DNA of 60,512 nt from Pelargonium nanum. Taxonomy: Eukaryota > Streptophyta > Magnoliopsida > Geraniales > Geraniaceae. Numbering within the stretch: the stretch's first letter is position 1; each line of letters begins with the position of its first letter. This document shows positions 11,704 to 22,486 of this stretch, piece by piece. The position numbers and the translations under genes were made by a program. The DNA is taken from contig JAYMTF010000065.1 in the NCBI GenBank assembly GCA_036897485.1, positions 1 to 60,512 of the forward strand, in the 5' to 3' direction. The notes beneath the pieces are model-generated. The model was not told the origin of the DNA and ran no database searches. It was given only the letters and a program-made list of their open reading frames with translations.

Positions 11704-14700
11704 TTACAGTGTCTTCAACTCATTAGAACCCTCCAGCAGATTAGCCTGCATGGAGTTCATGCTATGGTCAAGGCTTTTGCAGTTCCAACTATGCTGGATA
11801 TGGACTATGATTGCAAGGAAAGCCAAAGTTGGCATGATCACAAAATCTGCAGACTTGGAGGGCAATTCTGAACTTGGGTTGAATGTTCTGTCATGCAAAT
11901 GATAGCTGAAAACAGGTTCTCTTGTGTAATCATAGACGCGGAGAAGCAACCTTAAACATGTGTAACCAATGTAATACACTTTCCTGGTGGGTTTCCCTTG
12001 AACATGCCACATAAAATTTATGATTATTTGAGGAAGCAAGAAGAAATCTTGAACAATGCGCATGTACTCATCCAGTTCAGTTAGCCAGTGATAAAGATTA
12101 TCACTAGCAACAATTTCTTTTGGGTTCTTGCTGTAAAAAGTATGAACAGTCAGAAATCCCACCACATGGATTATCAAGGTCAAAAGAAAGACTGTTTTCT
12201 CACTGCCATTTTGTTTCGAATTCATTGGCTTTGAACCATGTAACCCGCTTCGCGATTTCCATACCTTTTGACAGAGTCTTAGAGTGAGCATAAATGCAAA
12301 CAGCAAAAGAAACTTTGTTGTGTACTCCAGTACTTGAAACCATATAGGTCTCCACTGACCATAATCAAGATGTTGTTTATAATGAAACTCTTTCCATTTG
12401 AACAGAATTGTTGCATTTGTGACCAAGGGAAGGCCAAAACCAAGAGCTTGGATACCAAGCATGACCACTGACACAAAAGGAACAGCATCTAACATTTTCC
12501 CCATGTAAGACAGTTGAGTCAAACTGAAAGCAACTGAGCTGATAAGAACAAGAACCCGAAAAACTAATTCAAAGTTTCTGCGAAACAAGTACTCCTTTGA
12601 GTTGTTGCTATATGTGATTACTAGTGTCTCCAAGCTGATTGGTCTAAAGTAGAGTGGATCCTCCACATTTCTTTGGCTGGCAATAGAGACCTTGGCAGAT
12701 GGATTTTTCAACCACCTAATGTTCTTGGATGAGTACTCTACTCGTACTTCGATGGAACAATCCATCTTGCTCTCAAGATTCATGTTTCTGCAACCAATGA
12801 GATGCATGTTTCCACTATGCAAATTGTAGACACCCTCCAAGAATAGCTCTGAGACATTACTATAGTACTTCTTGTCAAGAATAAGCTGTGCTGAAACATT
12901 GAGAAACAACTCTTGTCTTGCAGAATAGAAGGGATCACCATGGTGTTTGCTGTCTTGTTTCTGACAAGATCTCATTTGGAATGACCAATATCGACCCAAC
13001 AGAGAACCTAAAGATAGTATCTCGAACTTGACATATGTTTCTGAAGGTTGTTTATAATAGAAAAGGCGCGGACGGGCATAGGTATCAAAAGATAGTTCAT
13101 CAAAGAGCAAAGAGACTGGTTTTGTTGCCCATATCATCAACAGTTGGGTACTTGAGGAATGATTGTTTCATGATGGCCACCGGATTAAAAACCTCGTTTT
13201 TCTTTATCAGTGCACTAGCTAATTCTGTTTTAGAATACTTGTAAGACAAATGAGAGGTTGCATAGTCATGATACTTATTCCTGAGATCAAGGGGACGAAG
13301 TACCTTCTTGATCAGCAAGGGATTGAAAGAGTTTTTGCTTCCAATGCTGGTGATGGTTCCGACGACAATATTTTGATGATTGATTGATAAAGAGACTGGC
13401 AAGTATAAGCAAATTCGAGATTCGCATTGATCTGATCCTGTCTCAACAAGGCCTACACAACCAACCATGCAAAGTTGTCCACTAGATGAGCTCCATGTTC
13501 CCTCAGCAAAAAGAGTCTTTCCCGAAAAACCTGTCCTTCTCCGAGCAGTATTCTGATTCTCCGAAGGAGATATGAGCCTAAAGACAGCAGCAGCCTTCAC
13601 AGTCTTGAATTTTCGATCATTTCCTGGCACGCAGCGCACATCTGTCATCATAAGCTTTAAGTTGTCAAGTGTCCCATTGATGACCTTAGTCTCACTTCCA
13701 AGTAAAAAGGGGCCTAAATTGCTGCAATGTTCCTTAGTGTCATCACAATTTGCGTCTGGAACAATGTCAAACAATTCTTCTTCAAACTTCCGAAAGATTT
13801 CACAAAATTTAGACCCTTGAAATAGTTGGATCCCATCATCTATCAGTACATCAGGGTATGGGTATGGATTGCAAGCTTTGGCCACAAGTTTTTCTGATGC
13901 AAACTGATAGCTTGATCTATAACCAAGCTGGGAAAATATTTGGACCTTGTCAAAGTATTTGGAGTCTGATTTTTCATTCAGGCTCCTCAGTTCTCCGAGG
14001 ACTGCGCGACGAGTCAAGCTAAAATTGGCAGGATAACTCAGGACAAGCATGATTCGATCATCTTTTGCGAGAGGAGACTGAAGATCACCTTTACATCCAT
14101 AACCATTCTCCATTTGCTCTTCAAAAGGAGCAGTGAGTTCTTTAGAGAAAGGCCACAATGAGCTCCCCAAAAGACACAAGACGCGCTCGCCGTCATTCTC
14201 TCTAGATTCCATATACAGCCCTTCAAGAGGAAACCCGAGTTGAGAAGTCCCTGGTGTGGCATAAAACCCTGGATCCCAACTTTCTTCCTTGTACAATGTG
14301 GCATTCCTTGTAATGCCTATCTCCATGTATCCACAAACACCAATAGCATTTTCAATTTCTTGTTTGAAATCAAACTCTATCAATGAGAAAGAAACCAGTT
14401 TCAAGAAAGGCGCGAGTCCTGATAAGTTCTTTGGCATGTCACTGTCATCAAATGGCATAAGTGGTGCACCACTAGGTTCTTGCATCCAGTCTCCATTTTC
14501 AAATGAGAGTGAGCCTGATTCAGCAACATGGAATAGCTTGGTGAGATCCAATTGAGAGGCTGAAGACACGAAAGAGCTGCATTCTCTCTTTGCTTCAGTA
14601 ACGCGCTTAAATTTGCAAAAGTGTGAACCATCATCGTCGTCTTCAGATTCATGATCATGCAATGATACTATGAAGGCAGCAGACAAAAGTACCAGCAGTG

Positions 14701-14740
14701 CCAAAGTCAGTAAATGATGCACCAAATGAACAGCTTCCAT
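11704..14740 (-). pseudogene. DUF2921 membrane protein paralogue, interrupted by one frameshift
   Basis: Second member of the tandem pair. The frame from the ATG at 14740 (MEAVHLVHHLLTLALLVLLS, matching the neighbour's start) stays open for 546 codons and ends at a TGA at 13102-13100. The adjacent frame then continues from about 13115 to a stop at 11704 with the remaining ~465 residues, including all C-terminal membrane segments. Alignment to the intact neighbour places the break between NKTSL and FDELSF, where one extra base or two missing bases would explain it; no splice pair that would bypass it was recognised. Elsewhere both parts are open and well conserved, so this is a very recent pseudogene, a polymorphic allele or a sequencing error. 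Unlike its neighbour it has no intron near the C terminus, and its C terminus extends ~20 residues further. The further upstream non-ATG frame is not used. Confidence 0.6.
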
Positions 14741-14773
14741 GTCTAAAATTACCAACCTGCAAGAACCAACAAT

Positions 14774-14859
14774 CTGCAAGAATCAATTACAACAACATAA
14801 ATTTGTATGTTCTTTTCAATACAAAGGAAGTTCAGAGGAAACTATATCAGTATACTTAC
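14774..14859 (-). other. Probable 5'UTR intron of the frameshifted DUF2921 copy
   Basis: Minus-strand donor GTAAGTATACTGATAT begins at 14859 and the acceptor ending TTGCAG is at 14774, 34 bp before the ATG at 14740. Position and donor sequence match the intron of the tandem copy at 11172-11262. Confidence 0.5.
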
Positions 14860-15060
14860 CATCCAAAATAAGAATAGTGGATTGGAACTAGAACAATGAT
14901 TCAAGTTTGGAATGTTTGTTTCTACTTTCTGAGTTTGGATGGAACTTGATTTCCAACAGAAAGGAAACAAGACCTTGTAGATTACAAGAATGGAAACCTT
15001 GTAATCATCTTTGGAGGACTAAACAGACAATACCTTGGTGGAAGTTACAAAGGTAGGCAC

Positions 15061-15089
15061 CAATTGGGCCAGTGAATAAGGCCCAATTG
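15061..15089. promoter_or_regulatory. TGGGCC inverted repeat upstream of the DUF2921 copy
   Basis: CAATTGGGCC at 15061-15070 and its perfect reverse complement GGCCCAATTG at 15080-15089 are separated by 9 bp. TGGGCC/GGCCCA is the plant site II type element bound by TCP factors. It lies ~320 bp upstream of the ATG at 14740, so it may belong to that promoter. Confidence 0.4.
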
Positions 15090-15688
15090 CCATTTTATAT
15101 TAGGAACAAACCATGAAAAGTAAAGGAGACAGTTTCTTCAAGAAACCAATTACATATTGACATTGCAGTCCCTCTAACATGCAGCTTATTTCAAGTAGCT
15201 TAATTTGCTTAGGAAATTACATTCACATATTATATATCTATCATCAGGTGAATGTGGAGAATGAGTAGTAGGTGAAAATGTGGACATATATATATATATG
15301 CATTTGTGGGTTGGTTGTGGTTGTGGTTGTGGGTCTCAAAACACTGAAAAGAGAACAGCTACCACTATGAATATGATGGCTCTGCCTCACCTCTCTCTCT
15401 AAAAAGAAAATTTGAAAGGACTAGCTAACCACATAGCTTTATGATGTTTGTGAATTTGTTGTACTAACATCTGCAAAATGCAGCATCACAATTCTTTGGC
15501 CATATATATTGCATTCCCTTGAAGACACCAACAACAAAAGATTGAAATGAAAACAGATTGAGAAATATGAATAATGAACAAAGTGCTCATGAAAAATACA
15601 AACCAATATTCCAGAATATATATTCCCATGTAGTAACAACAACAATATTATACATACATGTGCACATATGTAATAATTTTATTTTGAA
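15090..15688. other. Spacer between DUF2921 and DUF761 genes
   Basis: No gene is seen. It holds a short TA repeat near 15285-15300 and a GGTTGT run near 15310-15332. The right end should contain the 3'UTR of the DUF761 gene. Confidence 0.55.
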
Positions 15689-16345
15689 CTAGGTTCCTCT
15701 GGCTAGCATTTCTTGATACTGCATCTCCTGATACTGCAACAACTGGATACCACTCTGAGCCCTCAGCTGCTCATAGAACCTCCTTATGAACTCCTCCGCC
15801 TCGTCGTCCACCTGCCGGCTCCCGCCATCCACCGCCTGATCATATTCCTCCGACGAATAATTCGACACCCTCACCGACAATGGGGACCGCATGATCATCG
15901 GACTTGGGCTCGGAACTGGAGTATTGGGGACCAAAACGACAGCGTTGGGGAGGTGGTGCTGCTTATCATCATCATCATCAAGAAACTCAGCTTCCTCTGC
16001 CTCTGTGACCTCCGGAGCGTTGATGCAGGGGAAGTAGTGTTTGCGCTTGTTATTCGCCACGTGGAAAAAAACAGGATTGGGGCTGTTGCTGCAAGAAAAT
16101 TCGTACTCCTGTAAGCCGAAGCTATTACCACGCGACACATGACGATGATGATGATGGTTTCTTGAATGGTGCATGAGGTTGCTGAGAGATTTCCTGAGGA
16201 GCTTGCTTCTTTTGTTCATCATCAAATTCATGTCCATCATCAACTTTCTTTTGGAAACCAGACCCTTCCTCACCATGTAAAATGTGATCCTCAGCACATT
16301 CCATAGCCTCTTGGCCACCACTGAGTTCCTAGCATGAATCTCCAT
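15689..16345 (-). CDS. DUF761 protein (Avr9/Cf-9 rapidly elicited protein 146-like)
   Basis: Single-exon gene of 218 aa. The N terminus (MEIHARNSVVAKRLWNVLRI) is basic and helical. The middle is low complexity, with a His-rich stretch around residues 62-70 and an acidic run near 122-127. The C terminus carries the DUF761 signature VDDEAEEFIRRFYEQLRAQ followed by a YQEMLARGT end. DUF761 proteins include ACRE146 and cotton fibre proteins; their biochemical role is not established, though some respond quickly to defence signals. The gene diverges from a second DUF761 gene at 22007. A TATAAAT on the minus strand (16490-16484) lies ~140 bp before the ATG. Confidence 0.85.
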   Translation of the reverse strand: MEIHARNSVVAKRLWNVLRITFYMVRKGLVSKRKLMMDMNLMMNKRSKLLRKSLSNLMHHSRNHHHHRHVSRGNSFGLQEYEFSCSNSPNPVFFHVANNKRKHYFPCINAPEVTEAEEAEFLDDDDDKQHHLPNAVVLVPNTPVPSPSPMIMRSPLSVRVSNYSSEEYDQAVDGGSRQVDDEAEEFIRRFYEQLRAQSGIQLLQYQEMQYQEMLARGT

Positions 16346-16483
16346 AAATTCAAGAAATGTGTAGATTTGGGATCTTGGAGATGATGGCGGCGATGATGGG
16401 TTTTCTTGATTCTACGAGGCTCAGAGGACCTCGCAGAAGAAAAGAAAACCCTTGTTGAGAGAAATGGAGGTGAATTGTTTGGG

Positions 16484-16490
16484 ATTTATA
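16484..16490 (-). promoter_or_regulatory. TATA box of the minus-strand DUF761 gene
   Basis: TATAAAT on the minus strand, ~140 bp before the ATG at 16345. This would start transcription near 16455 and give a ~110-nt leader. No competing TATA was noticed closer to the ATG. Confidence 0.5.
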
Positions 16491-17820
16491 GCAATAACGA
16501 GCTTGGAGTTGAAGGGTGTGTGTTAATTTATTAATTGAAAATATGAAAAGGACTCAAAACATCGAACAAGATTGAAAAAAAAAATAGTCTTTTTACGTCT
16601 TGGTGGGGAAGGAGGAGGAGCTATTATGTATTCAAAAATGAAGAAAATGACCCAACCACCACCGACCGCTTAGAGGTTTGAATATTTGATAATACAGCTA
16701 AGATAGTGGTGGGGCTGGTCTGGTGGTCGGAGGAGCTGAGGGATGTTGCTTTTTCAACGGTTCATAAATTCAAATCAAATAGTGGTATAAGTTTCACGTA
16801 CCGAAAGAATCATCCTCGTACGACGCCTCAAACTCCTGCATTTAGACAGATGGGTCAACAACCTTTTTCACGGGCGTTAAGCATAACTGGGCAAAAGAGG
16901 GTAGACTTGCACCATTCAAACACGCTAATCAGCATTCGATTTGCAATTATATGAGCATGGCGTATGGCGAAGACCGCCCTTAAGGTGTCTGAAAGAAACC
17001 AGTTCTTTAGAAATGTGACAAAAAGTCTGGTCTGGGTCTCTTCTTTCTCACTCTCACACTAGCCTAGCTAGCCTTTGGCTACACTCCAAAATTAAACCAT
17101 TGATATCCTAAAATGGTTGGTTGCTTGGGCCACAAGCCAAACACTTGATTCCTCTTACAACTCCCCAACAGGAAGGCAGCTAAGGTCCTCTCCTTCTCCT
17201 CCTAACTTCAATTATTGATTGTTTACCTAAAATTAAATTTGATTTTAAATTAAAGTTAACACCACCTTACAAAAAATATAATAAAAAGATTCTAAAATCC
17301 ATTACACCATTCTTTTTATATATAGAAATAAAGCACTGGAGACAGATAATAATGGAGAAGAAAGAGGAAGCAAAGTACATTATCTGATACGGCCAATTAC
17401 TAGCCGTTTGGTGTGGGTTTAATTTTGAACTTCTCTAATTCTCTAATATATGATGATGATTGAGAAAAGCTGTGACAAGACTGTGATCGATCTGTCCCTA
17501 TATATATATTGTTTCATTTTTTTAAGGATGAACAATTTGCAAGGGAAACATCTGAGAAACATGCTTATATATTTAGTATATACACACGTAATGTATAATT
17601 TATGAATGTGTTGAGCAGCTGCTTAACAAAAACAAAAAAATGGCTGTATTTAAGGAGGAATAAAATTGAGAGTATTGGTCAAAATGTAGGTATCTTATAG
17701 GTGCCGCTGGAGCTGAGGCACCACGTGTTTATCAAGATTTGTCAACAAATAATTAAATTACATTCTATTTAAGCATTTTTTTACACATAATAAATAAATA
17801 AAAAGCAAATGCAAAATTCA
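16491..17820. other. Intergenic spacer without a recognisable gene
   Basis: AT-rich with one weak open frame at 16706-16954 that matches nothing I know. A G-box-like CCACGTG occurs near 17721-17727. Several TATATA runs occur between 17500 and 17580. No RNA gene was recognised. Confidence 0.55.
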
Positions 17821-17824
17821 TAAT

Positions 17825-18345
17825 GGTATGGACCTCACATCCAGCAAGGCTTGCGGGACAGAGCTCACGTCTGGCAGCACCTTGTAGGGTGGATCCTCCA
17901 TCTGGCAAACCCAGCTTCCCCGAGACATGCCCAAGGCCTTCGCCACATCGGGACGCACCTAATAAGGCTCACCGCATTGCATAAACGCTACACTATACCC
18001 AAAGCGGTAGGTGCTCCTCTTAATTACATGATGCTTGAAGTAACGTAGAGGTTCTTAGGCTCACCCGACGCACCCGGGTAGCGCATTCGAGAAGGTAGGA
18101 CCTAAGCACCCTAGTGGAGCCTATAGCAAATCCCACTTCGCTAACGACAAAGAACTTTTCTTGAATATAAGTACCCCCTCTTTGATAAAAGGATGAGATT
18201 CTAGAGTTTACGTTGAGAATTTCTCTTTCTACAATTCTCTCTAATAAACTGTCGTACGGATTTTCTTGGAGTATATTCTTACTCTTATACTTCCTCTTAA
18301 TTATGAACAATATCATCAACAAATTGACGAATCATATGCTAAAAA
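17825..18345 (-). mobile_element. GC-rich LTR-like island, probable solo LTR or LTR fragment
   Basis: A sharply more GC-rich block of ~500 bp in otherwise AT-rich spacer. The last 180 bp hold an ATATAAGTACCCC stretch, then TTCTCTCTAATAAACTG, the order of a TATA box and R/U5 region in Gypsy-type LTRs read on the plus strand. No coding domain is present. Ends and target-site duplication could not be fixed by eye, so the borders and the orientation are approximate. Confidence 0.35.
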
Positions 18346-20589
18346 CCTACTAGTGCTCAAATTTAAACTATTTATCAGATTTTGAATTTGTCTTAAACAC
18401 TGAATGCAATTGGTAAGTGTATGTTTATAACCAAAAAAAAACATCATTTTTCTTTTCATAGATGATGATTTGCACCATTAAAACTAATCATCATATCCAT
18501 ATTCTCTATCATTCCAGCGAGTCTATTTAACAGCTGACTACAATTGCAAGTAGATGTATTTAAATTAACGCCTAAAACACACACAAAAGTTTAACTTGAA
18601 AACCCCCTTAAATTAAGGGTAAAAACCACAAGTCACTCTGACTACAAACTAAGCTCCACTAGGATTACAATAAGTACAAAGATGCACAAATCAGAGCCTA
18701 AATTAGTATATTTAGTCGTTCAAACAATAGCCAATAATCATGATAAATAAAAAACAAGAAATTAATTAGTAGAAAATTGCTATGAACTGGGGCTTTTGTA
18801 TTACATCTAGAATTTTTCCATTGAAAAACTAATTGGTAGATTTGAATATCGATGTGTCCCAAACTTGCTCACGAAAATTCAACGTAACTATATCCGTTTG
18901 ACCCTCCGTTCGTCAACTTCTTCAAACCCGCACATAAAAATTTGAACTCGGAAACTGCTATTACTCTTCCTTTTTCTCTCTTTCGGCGCTTTCTAACTAA
19001 TTTTTCAAACCCCTTAAACTCTAATCAATCTCAATACATATTTAAATGTGACCCAAATTATCAACTCTAACATACGTACGTAGATACTACACAATAGTGT
19101 TGCACCTAATTTATTTTTATTAGGTAATGGATGCTTATATTTGAAAAGATAATAATTAGAAAACAACTCATATATATTACATATTGCTGGTGATCAGTAC
19201 CATGTAGCTTTTCTTATTTGTGGTTGCAATGGAGAGATGGAGCTTTATAGGTAGCTCCAAAATTGAGTGCAATATGCAATATATGCGCACAAGCTCATCA
19301 ACCATTGTCAAAAATATATAATTAAAAAAAACTTCCAATGCTAGCTATAAGCACGGGCTTTAATATCATTCTGGTTTGGCTCTCTTTTTCTACTTTAGGG
19401 GTCGCGACAGGGCTCATGCCATGCCATGCCTTTGTCTACTTAATTCTTTATTGTTAATAATGAAATTTTGATGAATGAAGAAATTAAAATGTGCTCTATA
19501 TGTATATGTAATTGGGTGTTTATTTTTAATTTCTTCAGTTGTGGAATTGCGTCATGAAAAGCTAGCCGTTGCTTTTGAAATGCACTGGTTTTGATTCAAG
19601 CCTCAAGGGGTGTCCTTTGTGCCAAACTAGGGGCAAATTGCACAATATTAGCATTATTTATTAATTCCATCATTTTCTCTCTTTTTGTGGATTTGAATTC
19701 TTTTTCTTCTTTCCAAACTTTATTAGGTTATCAATTGGCATAAACAACATATATTTAATTGTTTTTCTTCCTCTTTTCTTCACAAATATCTATGTTTTAT
19801 GTAGTTTTACTTTAACGAAGAAAAAAAATCTCAACTATGTCAAACCGCATTTAAAAAGAGCACATAATAAGAAAGTCGAATGACGGGATCACAAAGATCC
19901 ACAAAAGAGGCAAAGTTAGCCCTACTAAATTTTAATGCAACAATATTTATAAAAAATGAATTTGTGATCTCAATTTAAGTTGGAACAACTTCTGTCAGTT
20001 GATCCACGCGTTTGGTGGTAAATATTTTTATTTTTGTCCCTTAAGAAGTTGTCTCGGACCCAAATCGTCAAGCATAGAGAAGGGGCTCTTATATTTTGAA
20101 ACTTATACATACATTGTCTATAAAATAATTGTCAGAAAACAAATTCAAGATCAAAATTTGAAGCATAAATTAGTTAATTCAACCTTGTTAATTATTGGCG
20201 GAAGAAGAAAAATTAACAATTTATTATGCATATTTTCAGCTTTAAAAAGTCATCAAGATTCATGATATTTATTTTCAACACATTGGAAATTAAAATCACG
20301 TGGAAGTTGAGAGAAGGGCAGTACTAAAAAAAGAGCGAGTCGAGTTCAATGTGTTTGTGATTAGCTAAAACGAGATACCAATTTAGCTTTTAGATACACA
20401 AAAAAGCAAAGCACGACAAAGGTTTATAAGCGTGTGCGTATTAAAATAATGAATGCAACTACACTAAGCAATTATATAATATCATCAACTTCACACAACC
20501 GTTGAACCAAAATTTCAAAGCTTGCCTTTCCTTTTGGGCTATTTTTGTCCGAAAAATATAATATTAATTTTACAGATATATAACGGAGT
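18346..20589. other. AT-rich spacer, probable old repeat remnants
   Basis: No gene, tRNA or known element could be recognised. A block near 18780-19060 with phrases such as GGTAGATTTGAATATCGATG looks like decayed repeat DNA, but there is no structural proof. Confidence 0.5.
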
Positions 20590-20758
20590 AATTCTTCCCT
20601 CTTAACCCAATGGGTTGGCGTAGTTGGTTCAACACTACATCCCTTAAGCAAGTGGTTGAGAGTTCGAATCCCAGCTAAAACGGCTTAAAGGTGCCAACCG
20701 CAAGTGTGCGGTTCCGCTCAAGAACTCCATGGTATAAACCGAAAAAAATTCTTCCCTC
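20590..20758 (+). mobile_element. tRNA-derived SINE with target-site duplications
   Basis: A ~145-bp body at 20602-20746 is flanked by perfect 12-bp direct repeats AATTCTTCCCTC at 20590-20601 and 20747-20758. The body has a pol III A box TGGCGTAGTTGG (20616-20627) and a B box GTTCGAATCC (20662-20671), and ends in a GAAAAAA tail. These are all the parts of a tRNA-derived SINE. The region after the B box does not fold as a tRNA 3' half, so it is not a tRNA gene. Intact duplications suggest a fairly recent insertion. Confidence 0.88.
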
Positions 20759-21900
20759 CTTAGTCCTTACAAAGTCTATATATAGTATATAACTTCATTT
20801 TTGAAATTAAACTTATACTATTAATTCTAGCTAGAAACATTACATTTAAATTTAAAAATGTCTTCATAATAAGTACAACACATGAAACAGGATGATGCAG
20901 AAAATATTTATGCTCAATCCACTTGACCACGACACTAGATGGAGGGGTAAGGAAAGGTTGGTATTCACTTGCTCAACCTGCATGGTAGGCATAACCAGAA
21001 CCATTAGATTAAATTATTGTTGATTTTACATTAAGAATCAAATCAACAAATTGCGACTCAATGTTTGGAGTCCAAGCATCACGCATCGAGTGACCAACCA
21101 CCTTAACCACGATAAATATTTCAAAGTTCCTAATAAATACGTGGTAGAAGGCATCTCGTTACTCGATTAAGAAAGTCCAGTCAAGTGTATGTGTGAGAAG
21201 AGTGCCATGATCCTAAAAAGTTACAAGACTAACCCAACCATTCGTCCATCGATGCGAGTAATTGACCCAAACCAAACTCCAACCCTTTTTGCCCAAGTCT
21301 CGGGGGTTGCTCTTGCATTCATGTAGTTTACAATTCACATATACTTAACTAATATTTACATTAAGCGTGTATGGAATAGAATTGTAAGTGCATAGAATTT
21401 TTTGCTTGGTACATTAACAAAAATTTACGTTGAAATCTATTAATGAAGCTTGAATCATATGATCATATTATTGAGTACGGGAGTATTAGAATAAAAGTAA
21501 AAATAATATTCGAGATCATGATTTTTTTATTTAAAAAAAAGGTATGAACCCTTAATGCATAGGGACCTCAATGTGGATGTTATAAATGTACGGTTTGAGA
21601 GTGACTCATCTAATGACTTTTCCCAAATAAAATTGATAATATGACCCAAAATTAATAGCTCTTGAACATATATAATTTGTCGAAGAAGAAAATAAAATAG
21701 CATCTTGGGGTCATGATACGACAATGCTCTTTCTTGAAACCCGTGAAATCATGGATACGGAAGAAACCTTAATAAAGAGAAAAAAACGACAGTAAAAGAA
21801 GAGCAACGACACTCCCTCGGAGGGCCCACCACCCCACAACACAACACACACAGTACGATCCAGCTAGCCGCCAATTTCTCCACAATCAAGCCCACACGAT
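20759..21900. other. Spacer upstream of the second DUF761 gene
   Basis: No gene recognised. The part at 20930-21320 is less AT-rich than the rest and could be repeat remnant. Promoter elements of the DUF761 gene begin near 21900. Confidence 0.5.
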
Positions 21901-21904
21901 GCGA

Positions 21905-21913
21905 ACACGTGTC
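21905..21913 (+). promoter_or_regulatory. G-box/ABRE-like element
   Basis: ACACGTGTC lies ~30 bp upstream of the TATA box of the DUF761 gene. This matches the ABA-responsive element core and G-box bound by bZIP factors, so stress or ABA control is possible. Confidence 0.5.
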
Positions 21914-21936
21914 ACCTCCTCACTTTACAAACCCAC

Positions 21937-21944
21937 TATATAAA
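21937..21944 (+). promoter_or_regulatory. TATA box of the plus-strand DUF761 gene
   Basis: TATATAAA, 70 bp before the ATG at 22007. It would start transcription near 21968, which argues against the in-frame ATG at 21971 being the translation start. Confidence 0.65.
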
Positions 21945-22006
21945 CCCCTCCACCCTCTCGTAATCTTTTCATGTCAATATCTCATATATTTTCTCTACTG
22001 CTAAAA

Positions 22007-22486
22007 ATGAAGAACAAAGCGTCTGATTTGTTGAAGCAAATCATGACAGCTCTGAGCTCCATGGCCAAGTCCAAGACAATCGCTCTCAAGACCAAAACAA
22101 ACTCCATCAAGACCCGCATCATCATCTTCTCCTTGCTCCACAACAAGAACAATATCACCTCCATCAACCATAAGCTCCAAGCTCTTCTGGGCCATCACAG
22201 CAGCTCCAACAATGACGACCACAGCAAGGCCATTGTGTTGGCGGAGGCGGTAGATAATTACCCGGATCCGACCCACATCCTGTTCGGAGCAGAGGATGTT
22301 GAAATGGGCGGGTCGGTGATCGATCTGGTGAAGAAGTCGAAGCTGCAGGAAGGAGAGGAGTTCAAGCTGGAGGACGAGATAGACCAAGTTGCAGACCTTT
22401 TCATTAGAAGGTTCCATACACAGATGAAGATGCAGAAGCAACAGTCGTTGAAGAGGTACCAAGAAATGCTAGAAAGGAGTGCCTAA
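22007..22486 (+). CDS. DUF761 protein (cotton fibre protein-like)
   Basis: Single-exon gene of 159 aa starting MKNKASDLLKQIMTALSSMA. The N-terminal 60 residues are basic and helix-prone. The C terminus carries the DUF761 block DQVADLFIRRFHTQMKMQKQ and ends RYQEMLERSA, closely matching the end of the gene at 15689-16345. An upstream in-frame ATG at 21971 would add 12 residues but sits at the predicted transcription start, so 22007 (AAAATGA context) is preferred. Molecular function unknown. An ABRE/G-box and a TATA box sit just upstream. The two DUF761 genes are divergent paralogues, with different middle regions and equivalent ends. Confidence 0.85.
   Translation: MKNKASDLLKQIMTALSSMAKSKTIALKTKTNSIKTRIIIFSLLHNKNNITSINHKLQALLGHHSSSNNDDHSKAIVLAEAVDNYPDPTHILFGAEDVEMGGSVIDLVKKSKLQEGEEFKLEDEIDQVADLFIRRFHTQMKMQKQQSLKRYQEMLERSA

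Noticed and set aside
15713-16114. 133-codon plus-strand frame over the other DUF761 gene
   Set aside because: Antisense shadow of the DUF761 coding sequence, with low-complexity Leu/Ile/Arg content.
18020-18322. 100-codon minus-strand frame in the LTR-like island
   Set aside because: No domain, no ATG-proximal promoter, and the region has LTR rather than coding features.
20611-20690. tRNA gene on the plus strand
   Set aside because: Pol III A and B boxes are present, but no acceptor stem or anticodon arm pairs properly and the unit is flanked by target-site duplications, so it is a SINE.
21971-22006. Upstream ATG of the plus-strand DUF761 gene
   Set aside because: It lies ~30 bp from the TATA box, at or before the expected transcription start.
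22001-22462. 153-codon minus-strand frame over the DUF761 gene
   Set aside because: Antisense shadow; the plus strand has a TATA box, a good start and the DUF761 signature.
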